64,000 nt of DNA from assembly GCF_007855645.1 (NCBI RefSeq), contig NZ_CP042264.1:62001-126000 (forward strand), given 5' to 3'. Below the pieces are notes generated by a model. That model searched no databases. It saw only the letters and a program-made list of their open reading frames with translations, and had not been told where the DNA came from. A program made the position numbers and the translations under genes. Positions 54,671 through 63,053 of this stretch are shown one piece after another. This DNA comes from Qingshengfaniella alkalisoli (GTDB lineage: Bacteria > Pseudomonadota > Alphaproteobacteria > Rhodobacterales > Rhodobacteraceae). Position 1 is the stretch's first letter, and the number at the start of each line of letters is the position of its first letter.

Positions 54671-55123
54671 TCAGTCATTGACTTCGCAAAGTTTCAGAAT
54701 GGCAGGCTCGAGCTTGTCGGTCGGAAGATTTGTCAGATCCTTGTCAATCTCAGCGATCAAGCGGATGGAAACCTCTTGATGCAGTTGCTTGCGCAACCTG
54801 CCGAGCGTTTGGGCTTCCGCGATGATTACCAAATCTTTGTATCGGTTCTGCATCGCCCATTTCTTCAACCGATCACTGATGTCAGCCGCAAAGTCGGTCT
54901 TTTCGAGAAGATGCCAGTCGGTTTGCTGAACCGCGCTGTAGCCGTGGCCCGCATCGGGAAACCGGCCGGGGCGTTCAACGCCCTGTTCCACAGTTGGCGG
55001 GTTCTCAATTTCGTCATGGGCGATGATGCGCAGATCGGGCAGATCAGGGTCGCCTTGGTTGCGCAAAAGCAGGAACTTCTCGCCATCGAGTACGACAATC
55101 CAGGCATTGTTCGGGATGTTCAT
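54671..55123 (-). CDS. Host_attach (bacterial eRF1-like) family protein
   Basis: This 150-residue protein belongs to the Host attachment protein family, recognised from NNAWIVVLDGEKFLLLRN, the WHLLEKTDFAADISDRLKKWAMQNRYKDLVIIAEAQTLGRLRKQL block and the C-terminal LIAEIDKDLTNLP. The family has a Pelota/eRF1-like fold; its role in attachment was proposed for Agrobacterium and is not well established. GGAGGCGAAG precedes the start at 55123. It lies 117 bases upstream of fadE on the same strand and may share a promoter. Confidence 0.82.
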   Translation of the reverse strand: MNIPNNAWIVVLDGEKFLLLRNQGDPDLPDLRIIAHDEIENPPTVEQGVERPGRFPDAGHGYSAVQQTDWHLLEKTDFAADISDRLKKWAMQNRYKDLVIIAEAQTLGRLRKQLHQEVSIRLIAEIDKDLTNLPTDKLEPAILKLCEVND

Positions 55124-55360
55124 CTTCGCCTCCGTCCTTGCGATGCGTACAAGAAGGAAACGATCAACTAGGGTGGCTGTTCCTTCGGTTATCAGACGAA
55201 CTCGATGGCAGATAACGCAGGGGGTAACGCCTTGCCGACTTTCTGTGGCTTGGGCTGCCGATGAGCATTCTTGCGGGTGTCGTAATGGTTCAGCTGGCCC
55301 CGATTTTCCGACCACTCCAGTGGATGCGCGCATCAAGTGCAGAGAAGTGAAGTCGAAAAA

Positions 55361-55391
55361 TGGACCGAATGACTACTAGACAATCGGTCTA
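55361..55391. promoter_or_regulatory. Probable TetR-family operator
   Basis: TAGAC-AATCG-GTCTA (55377-55391) is a perfect 5-bp inverted repeat that resembles the TAGACC...GGTCTA boxes of NemR-type regulators. A second near-copy half site TGGACCGA lies at 55361-55368. The pair is 10 bases upstream of the TetR gene start, ideal for autorepression. Confidence 0.55.
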
Positions 55392-55401
55392 TTTTTCCTA
55401 A

Positions 55402-56025
55402 ATGCCTTGTATGGCATATCCACGCAAAGCTGATCAGACCCGGCAGAAGATTCTGGACACAGGCCGACATCTCGTCGTGGCCAAGGGTTTTGGCGGGGTT
55501 GGCCTGTCGGAGCTTCTGAAGGAAAGCGGGGTGCCGAAGGGGTCGTTTTACTATTACTTCCCGTCGAAAGAGGCTTTCGGCCACGCAATGCTTCGCGACT
55601 ATGTTGTCGACTATTTGGCGCGGATGGATGCATTGATTGAGCGGGATTTGACGGGGGCGGATAAGCTGATCGCTTTCTGCGCAGCCTGGATGGATGACGA
55701 ACGGCAAGCGGGGCTCGTCAGCACCTGTCTGGTCGTGAAGCTTGCGGCGGAGGTCGCGGATCTGTCCAATGATTTGCGGCAGGTGTTGGATGAAGGCGTC
55801 AACGCGTTGATTGCCAGGCTTGCGACGATCCTGCGCGAAGGTCTGAATGACGGGTCCGTAATGTCACATGGTGACCCCGACGCGGCAGCACGGGGGCTTT
55901 ATGCTCAATGGCTCGGTGCGGCCATTCTATCAAAGCTCTCGCAAGACCAGGCACCGCTTGAAAGAACACTGAATGACACTAAAGCGCGACTGATATCCGG
56001 CGCGCAGAAAGGCAAAGACCAATGA
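55402..56025 (+). CDS. TetR family transcriptional regulator (NemR/AcuR-like)
   Basis: This 207-residue repressor has the TetR helix-turn-helix at about 13-55 (RQKILDTGRHLVVAKGFGGVGLSELLKESGVPKGSFYYYFPSKEAFG in pieces) and an all-helical ligand domain. The KGSFYYYF recognition helix and cysteines in CAAW and STCLVV fit the NemR/AcuR group that senses reactive electrophiles. ATG at 55402 or 55411 may be used. It overlaps the oxidoreductase gene by four bases, so regulator and enzyme are one autoregulated unit. Confidence 0.88.
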   Translation: MPCMAYPRKADQTRQKILDTGRHLVVAKGFGGVGLSELLKESGVPKGSFYYYFPSKEAFGHAMLRDYVVDYLARMDALIERDLTGADKLIAFCAAWMDDERQAGLVSTCLVVKLAAEVADLSNDLRQVLDEGVNALIARLATILREGLNDGSVMSHGDPDAAARGLYAQWLGAAILSKLSQDQAPLERTLNDTKARLISGAQKGKDQ

Positions 56026-57002
56026 AAGCTGCAATCCACGATAGATTTGGCGAACCCAAAGATGTTCTTGAAACACGTGATGTCACGGCGCCCACCCCTG
56101 CCGCGGGTGAGGTTCTGATCAAGACCATCCTGTCGCCCATTCATAACCATGATCTTTGGACCATCCGTGGAAACTACGGCTATAAGCCCCCTCTACCCGG
56201 GGCAATCGGCGGGTCCGAAGCCGCCGGAATTGTCGAAGCCGTGGGCGAAGGCGTCGAGGTGTCGCTTATCGGTCAACGCGTTGCGGTAGCGGGTGTCCAC
56301 GGCACTTGGGCAGAGTACTTCATCGCACCTGCCGGAGCTTTGCTGCCCTTGCCGGATCAAATCTCGGACGAGATGGGCGCACAACTTATCGCGATGCCGT
56401 TTTCGGCGATCTCGCTGCTGGAAACGCTGAAGGCGGAAAAAGGCGATTGGATCATCCAAACGGCTGCCAACGGCGCTGTGGGGCGCATCATGACCGTTTT
56501 GGCGAAGGCCCGCGGGGTCAACCTGCTGAACCTCGTGCGTCGGAACGAGGCTGCGGTGGACCTGCGTGATGCGGGTATCGAGAATGTGCTGTCGACCTCC
56601 GCCGCTGATTGGATCGAACAAGCCCGCACTATCATCGGAGAAGGGCGGGTGATGTCGGCCATCGATTCCGTGGGCGGTGACACTTCCGCAGATCTGGTGG
56701 ACCTGTTGAGTCAGGATGGCGAACTGGTCGTGTTCGGCACCGCGACCGGAGCTCCGATGCCGCTGTCATCCGGCGCGCTGATCATGAAGCACATCACCGT
56801 GCGTGGTTTCTGGGGCGCACGGGTCAGTGCGGATATGGCCCCCGATGATCGCACGCGTTTGATTACGGAGTTGGTGACCCTCACGATGGGCGGGCAGTTG
56901 GTGCTGGAAACGGGCGGAGTCTTTGGCCTCGATCAAGTGACGGATGCTGTTACCGCAGCGCTGACTCCGGGCCGTGCAGGGAAAGTAATGCTGAAGCCCT
57001 GA
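56022..57002 (+). CDS. Quinone oxidoreductase-like medium-chain dehydrogenase
   Basis: This 326-residue MDR enzyme lacks the catalytic zinc cysteine and GHE motif, so it belongs to the zinc-free quinone oxidoreductase/enoyl reductase branch. The NADPH fold is at ANGAVGRIMTVLAKARG. GGSEAAGIV and the C-terminal GRAGKVMLKP are typical. It starts within the TetR stop (ATGA). Reduction of electrophilic enals or quinones under control of the TetR protein is the likely role, inferred from pairing. Confidence 0.87.
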   Translation: MKAAIHDRFGEPKDVLETRDVTAPTPAAGEVLIKTILSPIHNHDLWTIRGNYGYKPPLPGAIGGSEAAGIVEAVGEGVEVSLIGQRVAVAGVHGTWAEYFIAPAGALLPLPDQISDEMGAQLIAMPFSAISLLETLKAEKGDWIIQTAANGAVGRIMTVLAKARGVNLLNLVRRNEAAVDLRDAGIENVLSTSAADWIEQARTIIGEGRVMSAIDSVGGDTSADLVDLLSQDGELVVFGTATGAPMPLSSGALIMKHITVRGFWGARVSADMAPDDRTRLITELVTLTMGGQLVLETGGVFGLDQVTDAVTAALTPGRAGKVMLKP

Positions 57003-57050
57003 TAGGGCAGGTGGGCTGGACCTGGGCCAAGTTTGACGCGTACCGATTTA

Positions 57051-57170
57051 TTACCCGGTGCGCGTCGGGCGTGTGTGATCGCATTTCTGGCGGTGCGCCT
57101 CCACGCTTCGCGCGTCGACAGCGAATAGATCACATGTCCAAACCAGAAGGGCGAGTAGGATTCTTTGCAT
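57051..57170 (-). CDS. Small ORF (39 residues) downstream of the EamA exporter
   Basis: A 39-codon frame starts at 57170 with AAGGAGAACCCG immediately upstream, one of the best ribosome sites in the window, 21 bases after the EamA stop. The product has a hydrophobic N-terminus (MQRILLALLVWTCDLFAV) followed by a basic, histidine-containing tail. It could be a single-pass small membrane protein. I do not recognise a family with certainty. Confidence 0.5.
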   Translation of the reverse strand: MQRILLALLVWTCDLFAVDARSVEAHRQKCDHTRPTRTG

Positions 57171-57191
57171 CGGGTTCTCCTTGTCTCGTGT

Positions 57192-58052
57192 TCATGCAAA
57201 ACGCTTGGTTGCGGCGACGCACATCACCACCACCGCGGCACAGATCATCATGGATGACGCGACGGGCTCCTTCAGGACCAAACCGGCAAGTGCGAGACCC
57301 AGAAATGGCTGCATCAGTTGCAGTTGCCCCACTCCCGCTATGCCGCCCAGGGCCAGACCGCGATACCAGAAGACGAAACCGACCAGCATGCTGAACACCG
57401 CCACGTACCCAAGGCTCAGCCAGCCCGAGACCGTAACGCTTTTCAGATCTGTTGGCATGGTCAGCGCCATAAGAAGTGTCATGACGGGCAGTGAAAGCAT
57501 CAGCGCCCAGCTGATCACCTGCCATCCACCCAAGCGACGTGAAAGTGCGGCACCTTCGGCGTAGCCTAGCCCGCAGATCAGGATTGCTGCAAACATCAGC
57601 AGATCGCCCTGAACTGATCCCGATCCGCCCTGCGACGCGGCAAAGCCCGCGACCGTGAACGCACCAAGCAGCGAGAACACCCAAAATGCCGGCCGTGGAT
57701 TTTCCCCGCCTCGCAGCATGCCAAACACTGCGGTGGAAACCGGAAGCAGTCCAATGTAGATGATCGAATGCGCAGCCGTCATATTCTGAAGGGCCAGCGC
57801 GGTCAGTAGTGGAAAGCCAATAACAACGCCCACAGCAACGATCACCACAGATATGGCATCGCTGCGTAAGGGTCGCGATTGCTTCAACAGTGCCAAGCAT
57901 AGTCCAGCAAGCCCTGCAGCTATCACCGCGCGGGCTGATGTCAGAAACAGCGGGTCGAACTGCCCTACCGCGACGCGCGTGGCAGGAAGCGAACCGCTGA
58001 AGATCGCTACCCCGACCATTCCACTGGCCCAGCCTGCAAGCCTGTCATCCAT
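57192..58052 (-). CDS. EamA/DMT family transporter
   Basis: This 286-residue membrane protein has ten predicted helices in two EamA repeats (FLTSARAVIAAGLAGL... and QLMQPFLGLALAGLVLKEP). Members usually export amino acids or metabolites. ATG at 58052 follows GAAGGG; GTG at 58061 is in frame. It is divergent from a MocR regulator, an arrangement in which the regulator commonly controls the exporter. Confidence 0.9.
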   Translation of the reverse strand: MDDRLAGWASGMVGVAIFSGSLPATRVAVGQFDPLFLTSARAVIAAGLAGLCLALLKQSRPLRSDAISVVIVAVGVVIGFPLLTALALQNMTAAHSIIYIGLLPVSTAVFGMLRGGENPRPAFWVFSLLGAFTVAGFAASQGGSGSVQGDLLMFAAILICGLGYAEGAALSRRLGGWQVISWALMLSLPVMTLLMALTMPTDLKSVTVSGWLSLGYVAVFSMLVGFVFWYRGLALGGIAGVGQLQLMQPFLGLALAGLVLKEPVASSMMICAAVVVMCVAATKRFA

Positions 58053-58114
58053 TGCTATCACCCTTCGTTTTTATCTCGATAGGGCAGACGGATTGTGAGA
58101 GACAGGGACAATCC

Positions 58115-58155
58115 GATACAATCAAGCCAAACTGTATGGATAAAGGTAACCATAC
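58115..58155. promoter_or_regulatory. Divergent operator region with three related half-sites
   Basis: GATACA (58115-58120), TGTATGG (58133-58139) and CCATAC (58150-58155) are copies of one half-site in alternating orientation. GTATGG and CCATAC form a perfect 6-bp inverted repeat with a 10-base spacer. The set lies between the EamA and MocR start codons and is the likely MocR binding region. Confidence 0.55.
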
Positions 58156-58168
58156 GGTCGGAGAGCAT

Positions 58169-59557
58169 ATGCCAGACACAGCGACGACCAAGACCGAACA
58201 CATCATGCAGGTCATGCGCGACAAGCTCGCCAGCCGTGCATTAAACGCCGGTGACAGGTTACCCTCTATCCGACAGTTGGCGACGGCAATGAACGTCTCG
58301 CCCTCAACAATTGTCGAAGCCTATGATCGTCTGGTTGCGGAAGGGCTTGTGCGGGCGCGACGCGGCGCCGGGTTTTATGTGTCGGACACAAAGCTACCGC
58401 CGCTAAACATTGCGGATATGGGCAATGAACGTCCGCGCGACATCGATCCGTTCTGGGTCTCGCGTCAGTCCTTGGACGCCCGTGAAGGTATGCTTCAACC
58501 GGGGTGCGGCTGGCTGCCCGAAGATTGGATGCCGCAGGACGCATTGAGAAAGGGGTTGCGCCAGCTGGCGCGCGCAGACGATGCAATTCTGACGAACTAT
58601 GCAAATGCGCATGGGTCGCAGAAATTGCGGCGGTATCTGCTCGGCCGGTTTGCCGAGGAGCATCTGCCTGTATCTCTGGAGCAAATTATGTTGACAGGGT
58701 CGGCTTCTCAGGCTCTGGACCTGATCTGCCGGATGCTGCTTAGACCGGGCGACGCGGTGCTGGTCGATGATCCGGGGTATTTCAACTTTCACGCGCTGTT
58801 GCGTGCCCACCAACTTCGCGTGATCGGGGTGCCACGCAAGATGGATGGGCCGGATCTGGACGCCTTTGCAGCCGCGCTACGGGACGCGGCGCCGAGGCTC
58901 TACGTGACAAATTCTGCGTTGCACAATCCGACGGGGATGGCATTGTCACCTCAGATTGCCCATCGGCTGCTGTCGTTGACCGCTGATCATGATGTAACCA
59001 TCGTGGAAGATGATACATTCGCCGATCTCGAACCAGAGCCTTCGCCGCGCCTTGCTGTCCTAGACGGGCTGAGCCGTGTGTTGCGTATCGGCGGTTTCTC
59101 CAAGACATTGTCTGCCTCCGTTCGCTGTGGCTACATAGCGGGCCGTCAGGACTGGATCGAAAAGTTGGTTGATCTTCAGGTTGCCACGAGCTTCGGCGGT
59201 CCGAGCCCTGTTGCGACCGAGCTTTTGAGCAGCGTGCTGATCGGTGGTGGTTATCGGCGCCATTTGTCTGAACTGCACACACGGCTTGCCGCGGCACGTA
59301 AGCGGGAAACGAAAAAGCTGGCGCAACTGAACATCCGTCCGTGGTCGGACCCACGCGGCGGTTTCTACCTGTGGTGCGAGTTTCCGGACGATATCGATAC
59401 CGGAGAAATCGCCAGGCGATGCGTCACTGATGGCGTAGTCCTGGCCCCGGGAAACGTGTTCAGCCCCTCGCGATCCGCGATCCGGTTCATGCGGTTCAAC
59501 GTTGCCCAGATGAACAACCCGAAGGTCTATGTTGCACTGGAAAAGGCGATGACATGA
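58169..59557 (+). CDS. MocR/PdxR-type GntR regulator with aminotransferase domain
   Basis: This 462-residue protein fuses a GntR winged helix (about 5-75, LPSIRQLATAMNVSPSTIVEAYDRL) to a fold-type I aminotransferase domain. PLP-site residues are seen in SALHNPTG, the VEDDTFAD aspartate and the Schiff-base lysine in GFSKTLSASVRCGY. Such proteins bind PLP or an amino acid adduct as effector. ATG at 58169 follows GGAGAG. It is divergent from the EamA exporter and probably controls it. Confidence 0.92.
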   Translation: MPDTATTKTEHIMQVMRDKLASRALNAGDRLPSIRQLATAMNVSPSTIVEAYDRLVAEGLVRARRGAGFYVSDTKLPPLNIADMGNERPRDIDPFWVSRQSLDAREGMLQPGCGWLPEDWMPQDALRKGLRQLARADDAILTNYANAHGSQKLRRYLLGRFAEEHLPVSLEQIMLTGSASQALDLICRMLLRPGDAVLVDDPGYFNFHALLRAHQLRVIGVPRKMDGPDLDAFAAALRDAAPRLYVTNSALHNPTGMALSPQIAHRLLSLTADHDVTIVEDDTFADLEPEPSPRLAVLDGLSRVLRIGGFSKTLSASVRCGYIAGRQDWIEKLVDLQVATSFGGPSPVATELLSSVLIGGGYRRHLSELHTRLAAARKRETKKLAQLNIRPWSDPRGGFYLWCEFPDDIDTGEIARRCVTDGVVLAPGNVFSPSRSAIRFMRFNVAQMNNPKVYVALEKAMT

Positions 59558-59593
59558 GCGTCGGCGATTACCTGGGCCGCTGCATCTGGGTCG

Positions 59594-59637
59594 TTGACAG
59601 AACAGAACAAAGACTCCATATCTATCTAGACAGGTAG
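59594..59637 (+). promoter_or_regulatory. Promoter and operator of the toxin-antitoxin pair
   Basis: TTGACA at 59594-59599 is followed 19 bases later by TATCTA (59619-59624). An imperfect inverted repeat CTATCT-AGAC-AGGTAG (59622-59637) overlaps and follows the -10 region, where antitoxin/toxin complexes normally bind to repress their own operon. Confidence 0.45.
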
Positions 59638-59656
59638 CTAGCCAGAAGATTGCGCT

Positions 59657-59905
59657 ATGTGGAATGTTCAAGACGCCAAGAACAAGTTCAGTGCGGTTAT
59701 CGACGCGGCGCTCGCTGGAGAGCCGCAGGAAGTGTCGCGCCGCGGCAAGCCGACCGTTGTTGTGCTGTCGGTTACGGAATATTTGCGACTACAGCAGGCG
59801 GCGAAGCTCCAACGTGGAAGCTTCGTGGATCATTTGTTGACCTTCCCTGCCGACGCACCAGATATCGCACGGGCGAAGGTGCTCCCTCGTGATGTCGAAT
59901 TCTAG
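59657..59905 (+). CDS. Type II antitoxin, Phd/YefM family
   Basis: This 82-residue antitoxin has the Phd/YefM DNA-binding fold (MWNVQDAKNKFSAVIDAAL, then PQEVSRRGKPTVVVLSVTEYLRL). A flexible C-terminal tail should wrap the toxin. It overlaps the toxin gene by one base (TAGTG), giving coupled translation. It represses its own promoter in known systems. Confidence 0.88.
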   Translation: MWNVQDAKNKFSAVIDAALAGEPQEVSRRGKPTVVVLSVTEYLRLQQAAKLQRGSFVDHLLTFPADAPDIARAKVLPRDVEF

Positions 59906-60309
59906 TGTTCATCCTTGATACGAATGTGATTTCGGCCTTGCGCCGCCCGGAGCGCGCGCAACCTGTGGTCGCGTGGCTGCAAAGGCAGGCGGAAGATGAT
60001 CTGTTTCTGAGTGCGGTCACGATTGGCGAGATTGCGCGCGGTATCGACCAGCAGTCTCGCGTGAACCCTGATTTTGCTTCGGATCTACAGCAATGGCTTG
60101 ACCGCACGTGCCAGTTGTTCTCGGATCGTATTCTGCCTTTTGATTCAGACGCGGCACTGATTTGGGGCCGGCTGTCCGCACAAATCGGCCATGATGGGGC
60201 GGATCTGATGATTGCGGCGACCGCTATTGCACATCAGGCAACGGTCGCGACTCGTAATGTGAAGGATTTCTTGCCAACGGGTGTCGCGCTGCTGAACCCT
60301 TTTGAATGA
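59905..60309 (+). CDS. vapC: VapC-type PIN domain toxin
   Basis: This 134-residue PIN-domain ribonuclease has the acidic active site Asp5 (LDTNV), Glu42 (IGEIARG), Asp100 (GADLMIAATA) and Asp121 (NVKDF), all intact. Known VapC toxins cut tRNA or rRNA when the antitoxin is lost. The start is GTG overlapping the antitoxin stop. The pair stands alone, not inside a recognisable mobile element. Confidence 0.9.
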   Translation: MFILDTNVISALRRPERAQPVVAWLQRQAEDDLFLSAVTIGEIARGIDQQSRVNPDFASDLQQWLDRTCQLFSDRILPFDSDAALIWGRLSAQIGHDGADLMIAATAIAHQATVATRNVKDFLPTGVALLNPFE

Positions 60310-60741
60310 CAGTGCCCTCGCCTTTTTCAGCGGAAGCCAAATTGGAAGGTGGCCGCTTCTTACCTGAGGCCATTGAGATGAAACCGGAAGTTCAGTGCGT
60401 GCGCCGGAGGGATGGCAAATGGCGGGAACTGCGAGATTCGCGACAGGATAACTAACGATAAAAACAAGATTCGCCTGAAAAGAGTGATGGGCTAGGGCTG
60501 TTGCAGCATTCGTGGTTGGCGAAGTATTCAAGGCCGAAATCTTTGCGCTAACCGGCGAGGCGGCAGCCGATATGGGCGGGATCGTCTGGTGTCCCTCCGC
60601 AACCCGGACTATCTGACTTATATCGGCGCGCTTTTGGTGTGTCGGGCATTGATACGACGTGATGCTCGCATGAATTGACAGATGAGGGACATCGTTCGCG
60701 ACGACCTCCTGAACAGGTCCATTTGGCTTCCGCGCCGGTCG
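60310..60741. other. Gene-free interval with possible decayed coding sequence
   Basis: About 430 bases without an intact gene. Two short stretches read like protein (around 60324-60454, containing a DGKWRELRDSRQDN reading, and around 60580-60680), but they are broken by stops and I cannot name a family. It separates the toxin gene from the convergent tdh gene. Confidence 0.35.
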
Positions 60742-61779
60742 TCAGGTCCAGTCGAGTACCACCTTGCCACTTGCTCCGCCGCGCATCTCGTCAAAGCCAT
60801 CAGCGAAATCAGTAGCTTTGAACCGGTGGGTGATGACTCTGCGTACATCCAGCCCATTCTGAAGCATCGCAATCATCTTGTACCATGTCTCGAAAATCTC
60901 TCGCCCATATACACCTTTGATCGTGATCGCCTTGAATACGATGCGTGACCAGTCCACCGGGGATTTCCCGGGGGGGATGCCTAGCATAGCGATACGCCCC
61001 CCCATGACCAGCGCCTCTACCATCTGATCAAGCGCGGGTTGCGCGCCGGACATTTCGAGCCCAACATCGAAGCCCTCCCTCATCTTCAGCCGACCAATCA
61101 CTGATCCGAGATCCTCGTCCCTTGCGTTCACGGGGACGACATCAGCAACACGGGACGCAAGATCCAACCTGTCTTGGTTCAGGTCGGTGATCACGACGTT
61201 GCGCGCGCCCACGTGCCGCGCAACGGCCGCAGCCATGATACCGATAGGTCCGGCACCGGTGATCAGAACATCCTCCCCAACCAGATCGAAGGACAGAGCC
61301 GTGTGCACGGCATTTCCAAGCGGATCGAGGATCGCGCCGATTTCGTCGTCGATTTCCGCTGGCAAGGGGACGACGTTGAAGGCAGGCAGCCGCAGGTACT
61401 GCGCGAAGGCGCCTGGTTCATTCACGCCGATGCCTCTTGTCTCTGGGTCGAGGTGAAACTTCCCTGCGCGGCTTTGGCGCGAATGCTTGCCGATCAGATG
61501 CCCCTCGCCAGAGCAACGTTGACCGATATGGAGATCCTCGACATTTTTACCCATATCCACGATCTCGCCCGCGAATTCATGCCCGGTTATCAGAGGAACC
61601 GGGACGGTCTTCCGTGCCCAGTCATCCCAGTTCCAGATATGCACGTCAGTCCCGCAAATGCCGGTCTTGTTGATCCGGATCAACACATCGTCCGCGCCGA
61701 TTTCCGGCACAGGGCAATCCTGCATCCACAGCCCCGGTTCGGATTTGGCTTTCACCAAGGCCTTCATCGTGTTCTGCAT
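60742..61779 (-). CDS. tdh: L-threonine 3-dehydrogenase
   Basis: This 345-residue zinc dehydrogenase oxidises L-threonine to 2-amino-3-ketobutyrate with NAD. The catalytic zinc site is intact: Cys42 in GICGTDVH and His67-Glu68 in [25 protein letters not shown] binds NAD, and [14 protein letters not shown] is Tdh-specific. Unlike the E. coli enzyme, the four structural-zinc cysteines are replaced by Gly97, Ser100, Ser103 and Asp111. The start overlaps the kbl stop by one base, so the two threonine enzymes are made together. Confidence 0.95.
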   Translation of the reverse strand: MQNTMKALVKAKSEPGLWMQDCPVPEIGADDVLIRINKTGICGTDVHIWNWDDWARKTVPVPLITGHEFAGEIVDMGKNVEDLHIGQRCSGEGHLIGKHSRQSRAGKFHLDPETRGIGVNEPGAFAQYLRLPAFNVVPLPAEIDDEIGAILDPLGNAVHTALSFDLVGEDVLITGAGPIGIMAAAVARHVGARNVVITDLNQDRLDLASRVADVVPVNARDEDLGSVIGRLKMREGFDVGLEMSGAQPALDQMVEALVMGGRIAMLGIPPGKSPVDWSRIVFKAITIKGVYGREIFETWYKMIAMLQNGLDVRRVITHRFKATDFADGFDEMRGGASGKVVLDWT

Positions 61780-62975
61780 CAGATCACTCCGGTTGACTTT
61801 CCAGCGGCTTCGAATGCCGCCAACGCGATATCCAGATCCTTGCGGCTCAGGGCTGCGCTCATCTGCGTGCGCACGCGGGCTCGGCCCTTGGGTACGACCG
61901 GAAAGAAGAAGCCCGGCGCGTAAACGCCCTGTTCGAACAACGCGGCGGAGAAACGCTGAGCAGTCGTCGCCTCGCCCAGCATCACGGGGATGATGGGGTG
62001 CTCGCCGGGAAGCAAAGTGAAACCACGATCCGCTAGCCCCTTGCGCCAGAAACTCGCGTTTTCGAACAATCTTTCCCGCAACCCATCCTGGTTTTCTGCA
62101 ATGTCCAGTGCTGCCAGCGAGGCCATCAGGATCGAAGGCGGCAAAGCGTTGGAAAACAGGTAGGGCCGCGCGCGTTGGCGCAGCAGATCAATTGCCGGTT
62201 GTGGTCCGGCGACATAACCACCGAGCGCGCCGCCGAGCGCCTTACCCAGAGTCCCCGTCAATATGTGGACGTCATCCGTCACCCCGAAGTGATGCGGCGT
62301 GCCGCGTCCCTGCGGTCCCATGAACCCCGTCGCGTGACAGTCGTCGACCATCACCACCGCGTCGTATTGACGTGCCAGCGCCGCAATGTCGGGCAGTTTC
62401 GCCAGATAGCCATCCATCGAAAACACACCGTCGGTTGCGATCATGATGTGGCGTGCCCCGTCCGCACGAGCGGCTTTCACCTGATCCTCCAGCGCGTCCA
62501 TGTCCGAGTTGGCGTAGCGGTAGCGCTTCGCCTTGCACAACCGGATTCCGTCGATGATCGAAGCATGGTTCAGCGCATCCGAGATGATCGCGTCTTCGGC
62601 GGTCAGGAGAGGTTCGAACAACCCGCCATTCGCGTCGAAACAGGCGGCAAACAGGATCGCGTCATCCTTGCCCAGATAGGCGGCTATGCGGTTTTCCAGC
62701 TGGTGATGCAAATCCTGTGTCCCGCAGATAAACCTGACCGAGGCCATCCCGTAGCCGTGACTGTCGATTGCCGCCTTCGCCGCATCACGCAGCGCAGGGT
62801 GATTGGCCAGACCCAGATAATTGTTTGCCGACAGGTTGATGATGTCGCGCTCGTCAACCGTCACATGCCCCGATTGCGGCGATGTAATCAGCCGCTCTGC
62901 CTTGGTCATCCCTTCCGCCTCAATCTTGGAAAGCTGCGCGGAGAGGTCAGTCAGAAATGCCGATGCGTGGGTCAT
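61779..62975 (-). CDS. kbl: Glycine C-acetyltransferase (2-amino-3-ketobutyrate CoA ligase)
   Basis: This 398-residue PLP enzyme of the alpha-oxoamine synthase family splits 2-amino-3-ketobutyrate with CoA into glycine and acetyl-CoA. The Schiff-base lysine is in [18 protein letters not shown] and [18 protein letters not shown] are characteristic. ACGGAGGATAGC precedes the start at 62975. It is followed directly by tdh and preceded by the XRE-cupin regulator on the same strand. Confidence 0.95.
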   Translation of the reverse strand: MTHASAFLTDLSAQLSKIEAEGMTKAERLITSPQSGHVTVDERDIINLSANNYLGLANHPALRDAAKAAIDSHGYGMASVRFICGTQDLHHQLENRIAAYLGKDDAILFAACFDANGGLFEPLLTAEDAIISDALNHASIIDGIRLCKAKRYRYANSDMDALEDQVKAARADGARHIMIATDGVFSMDGYLAKLPDIAALARQYDAVVMVDDCHATGFMGPQGRGTPHHFGVTDDVHILTGTLGKALGGALGGYVAGPQPAIDLLRQRARPYLFSNALPPSILMASLAALDIAENQDGLRERLFENASFWRKGLADRGFTLLPGEHPIIPVMLGEATTAQRFSAALFEQGVYAPGFFFPVVPKGRARVRTQMSAALSRKDLDIALAAFEAAGKSTGVI

Positions 62976-63029
62976 GCTATCCTCCGTTTGAACGAAGGCT
63001 GCCACGACTCATCTCAAAATGTCAATATG

Positions 63030-63044
63030 ACGGATTATTTCCGT
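63030..63044. promoter_or_regulatory. Inverted repeat in the regulator-kbl gap
   Basis: ACGGA-TTATT-TCCGT (63030-63044) is a perfect 5-bp inverted repeat just after the regulator's 3' end and about 55 bases before kbl. A TTGACA on the kbl strand lies at 63020-63025, so this could be the XRE-cupin operator at a kbl promoter; no good -10 box was found. Confidence 0.35.
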
Positions 63045-63053
63045 TATAATGGA

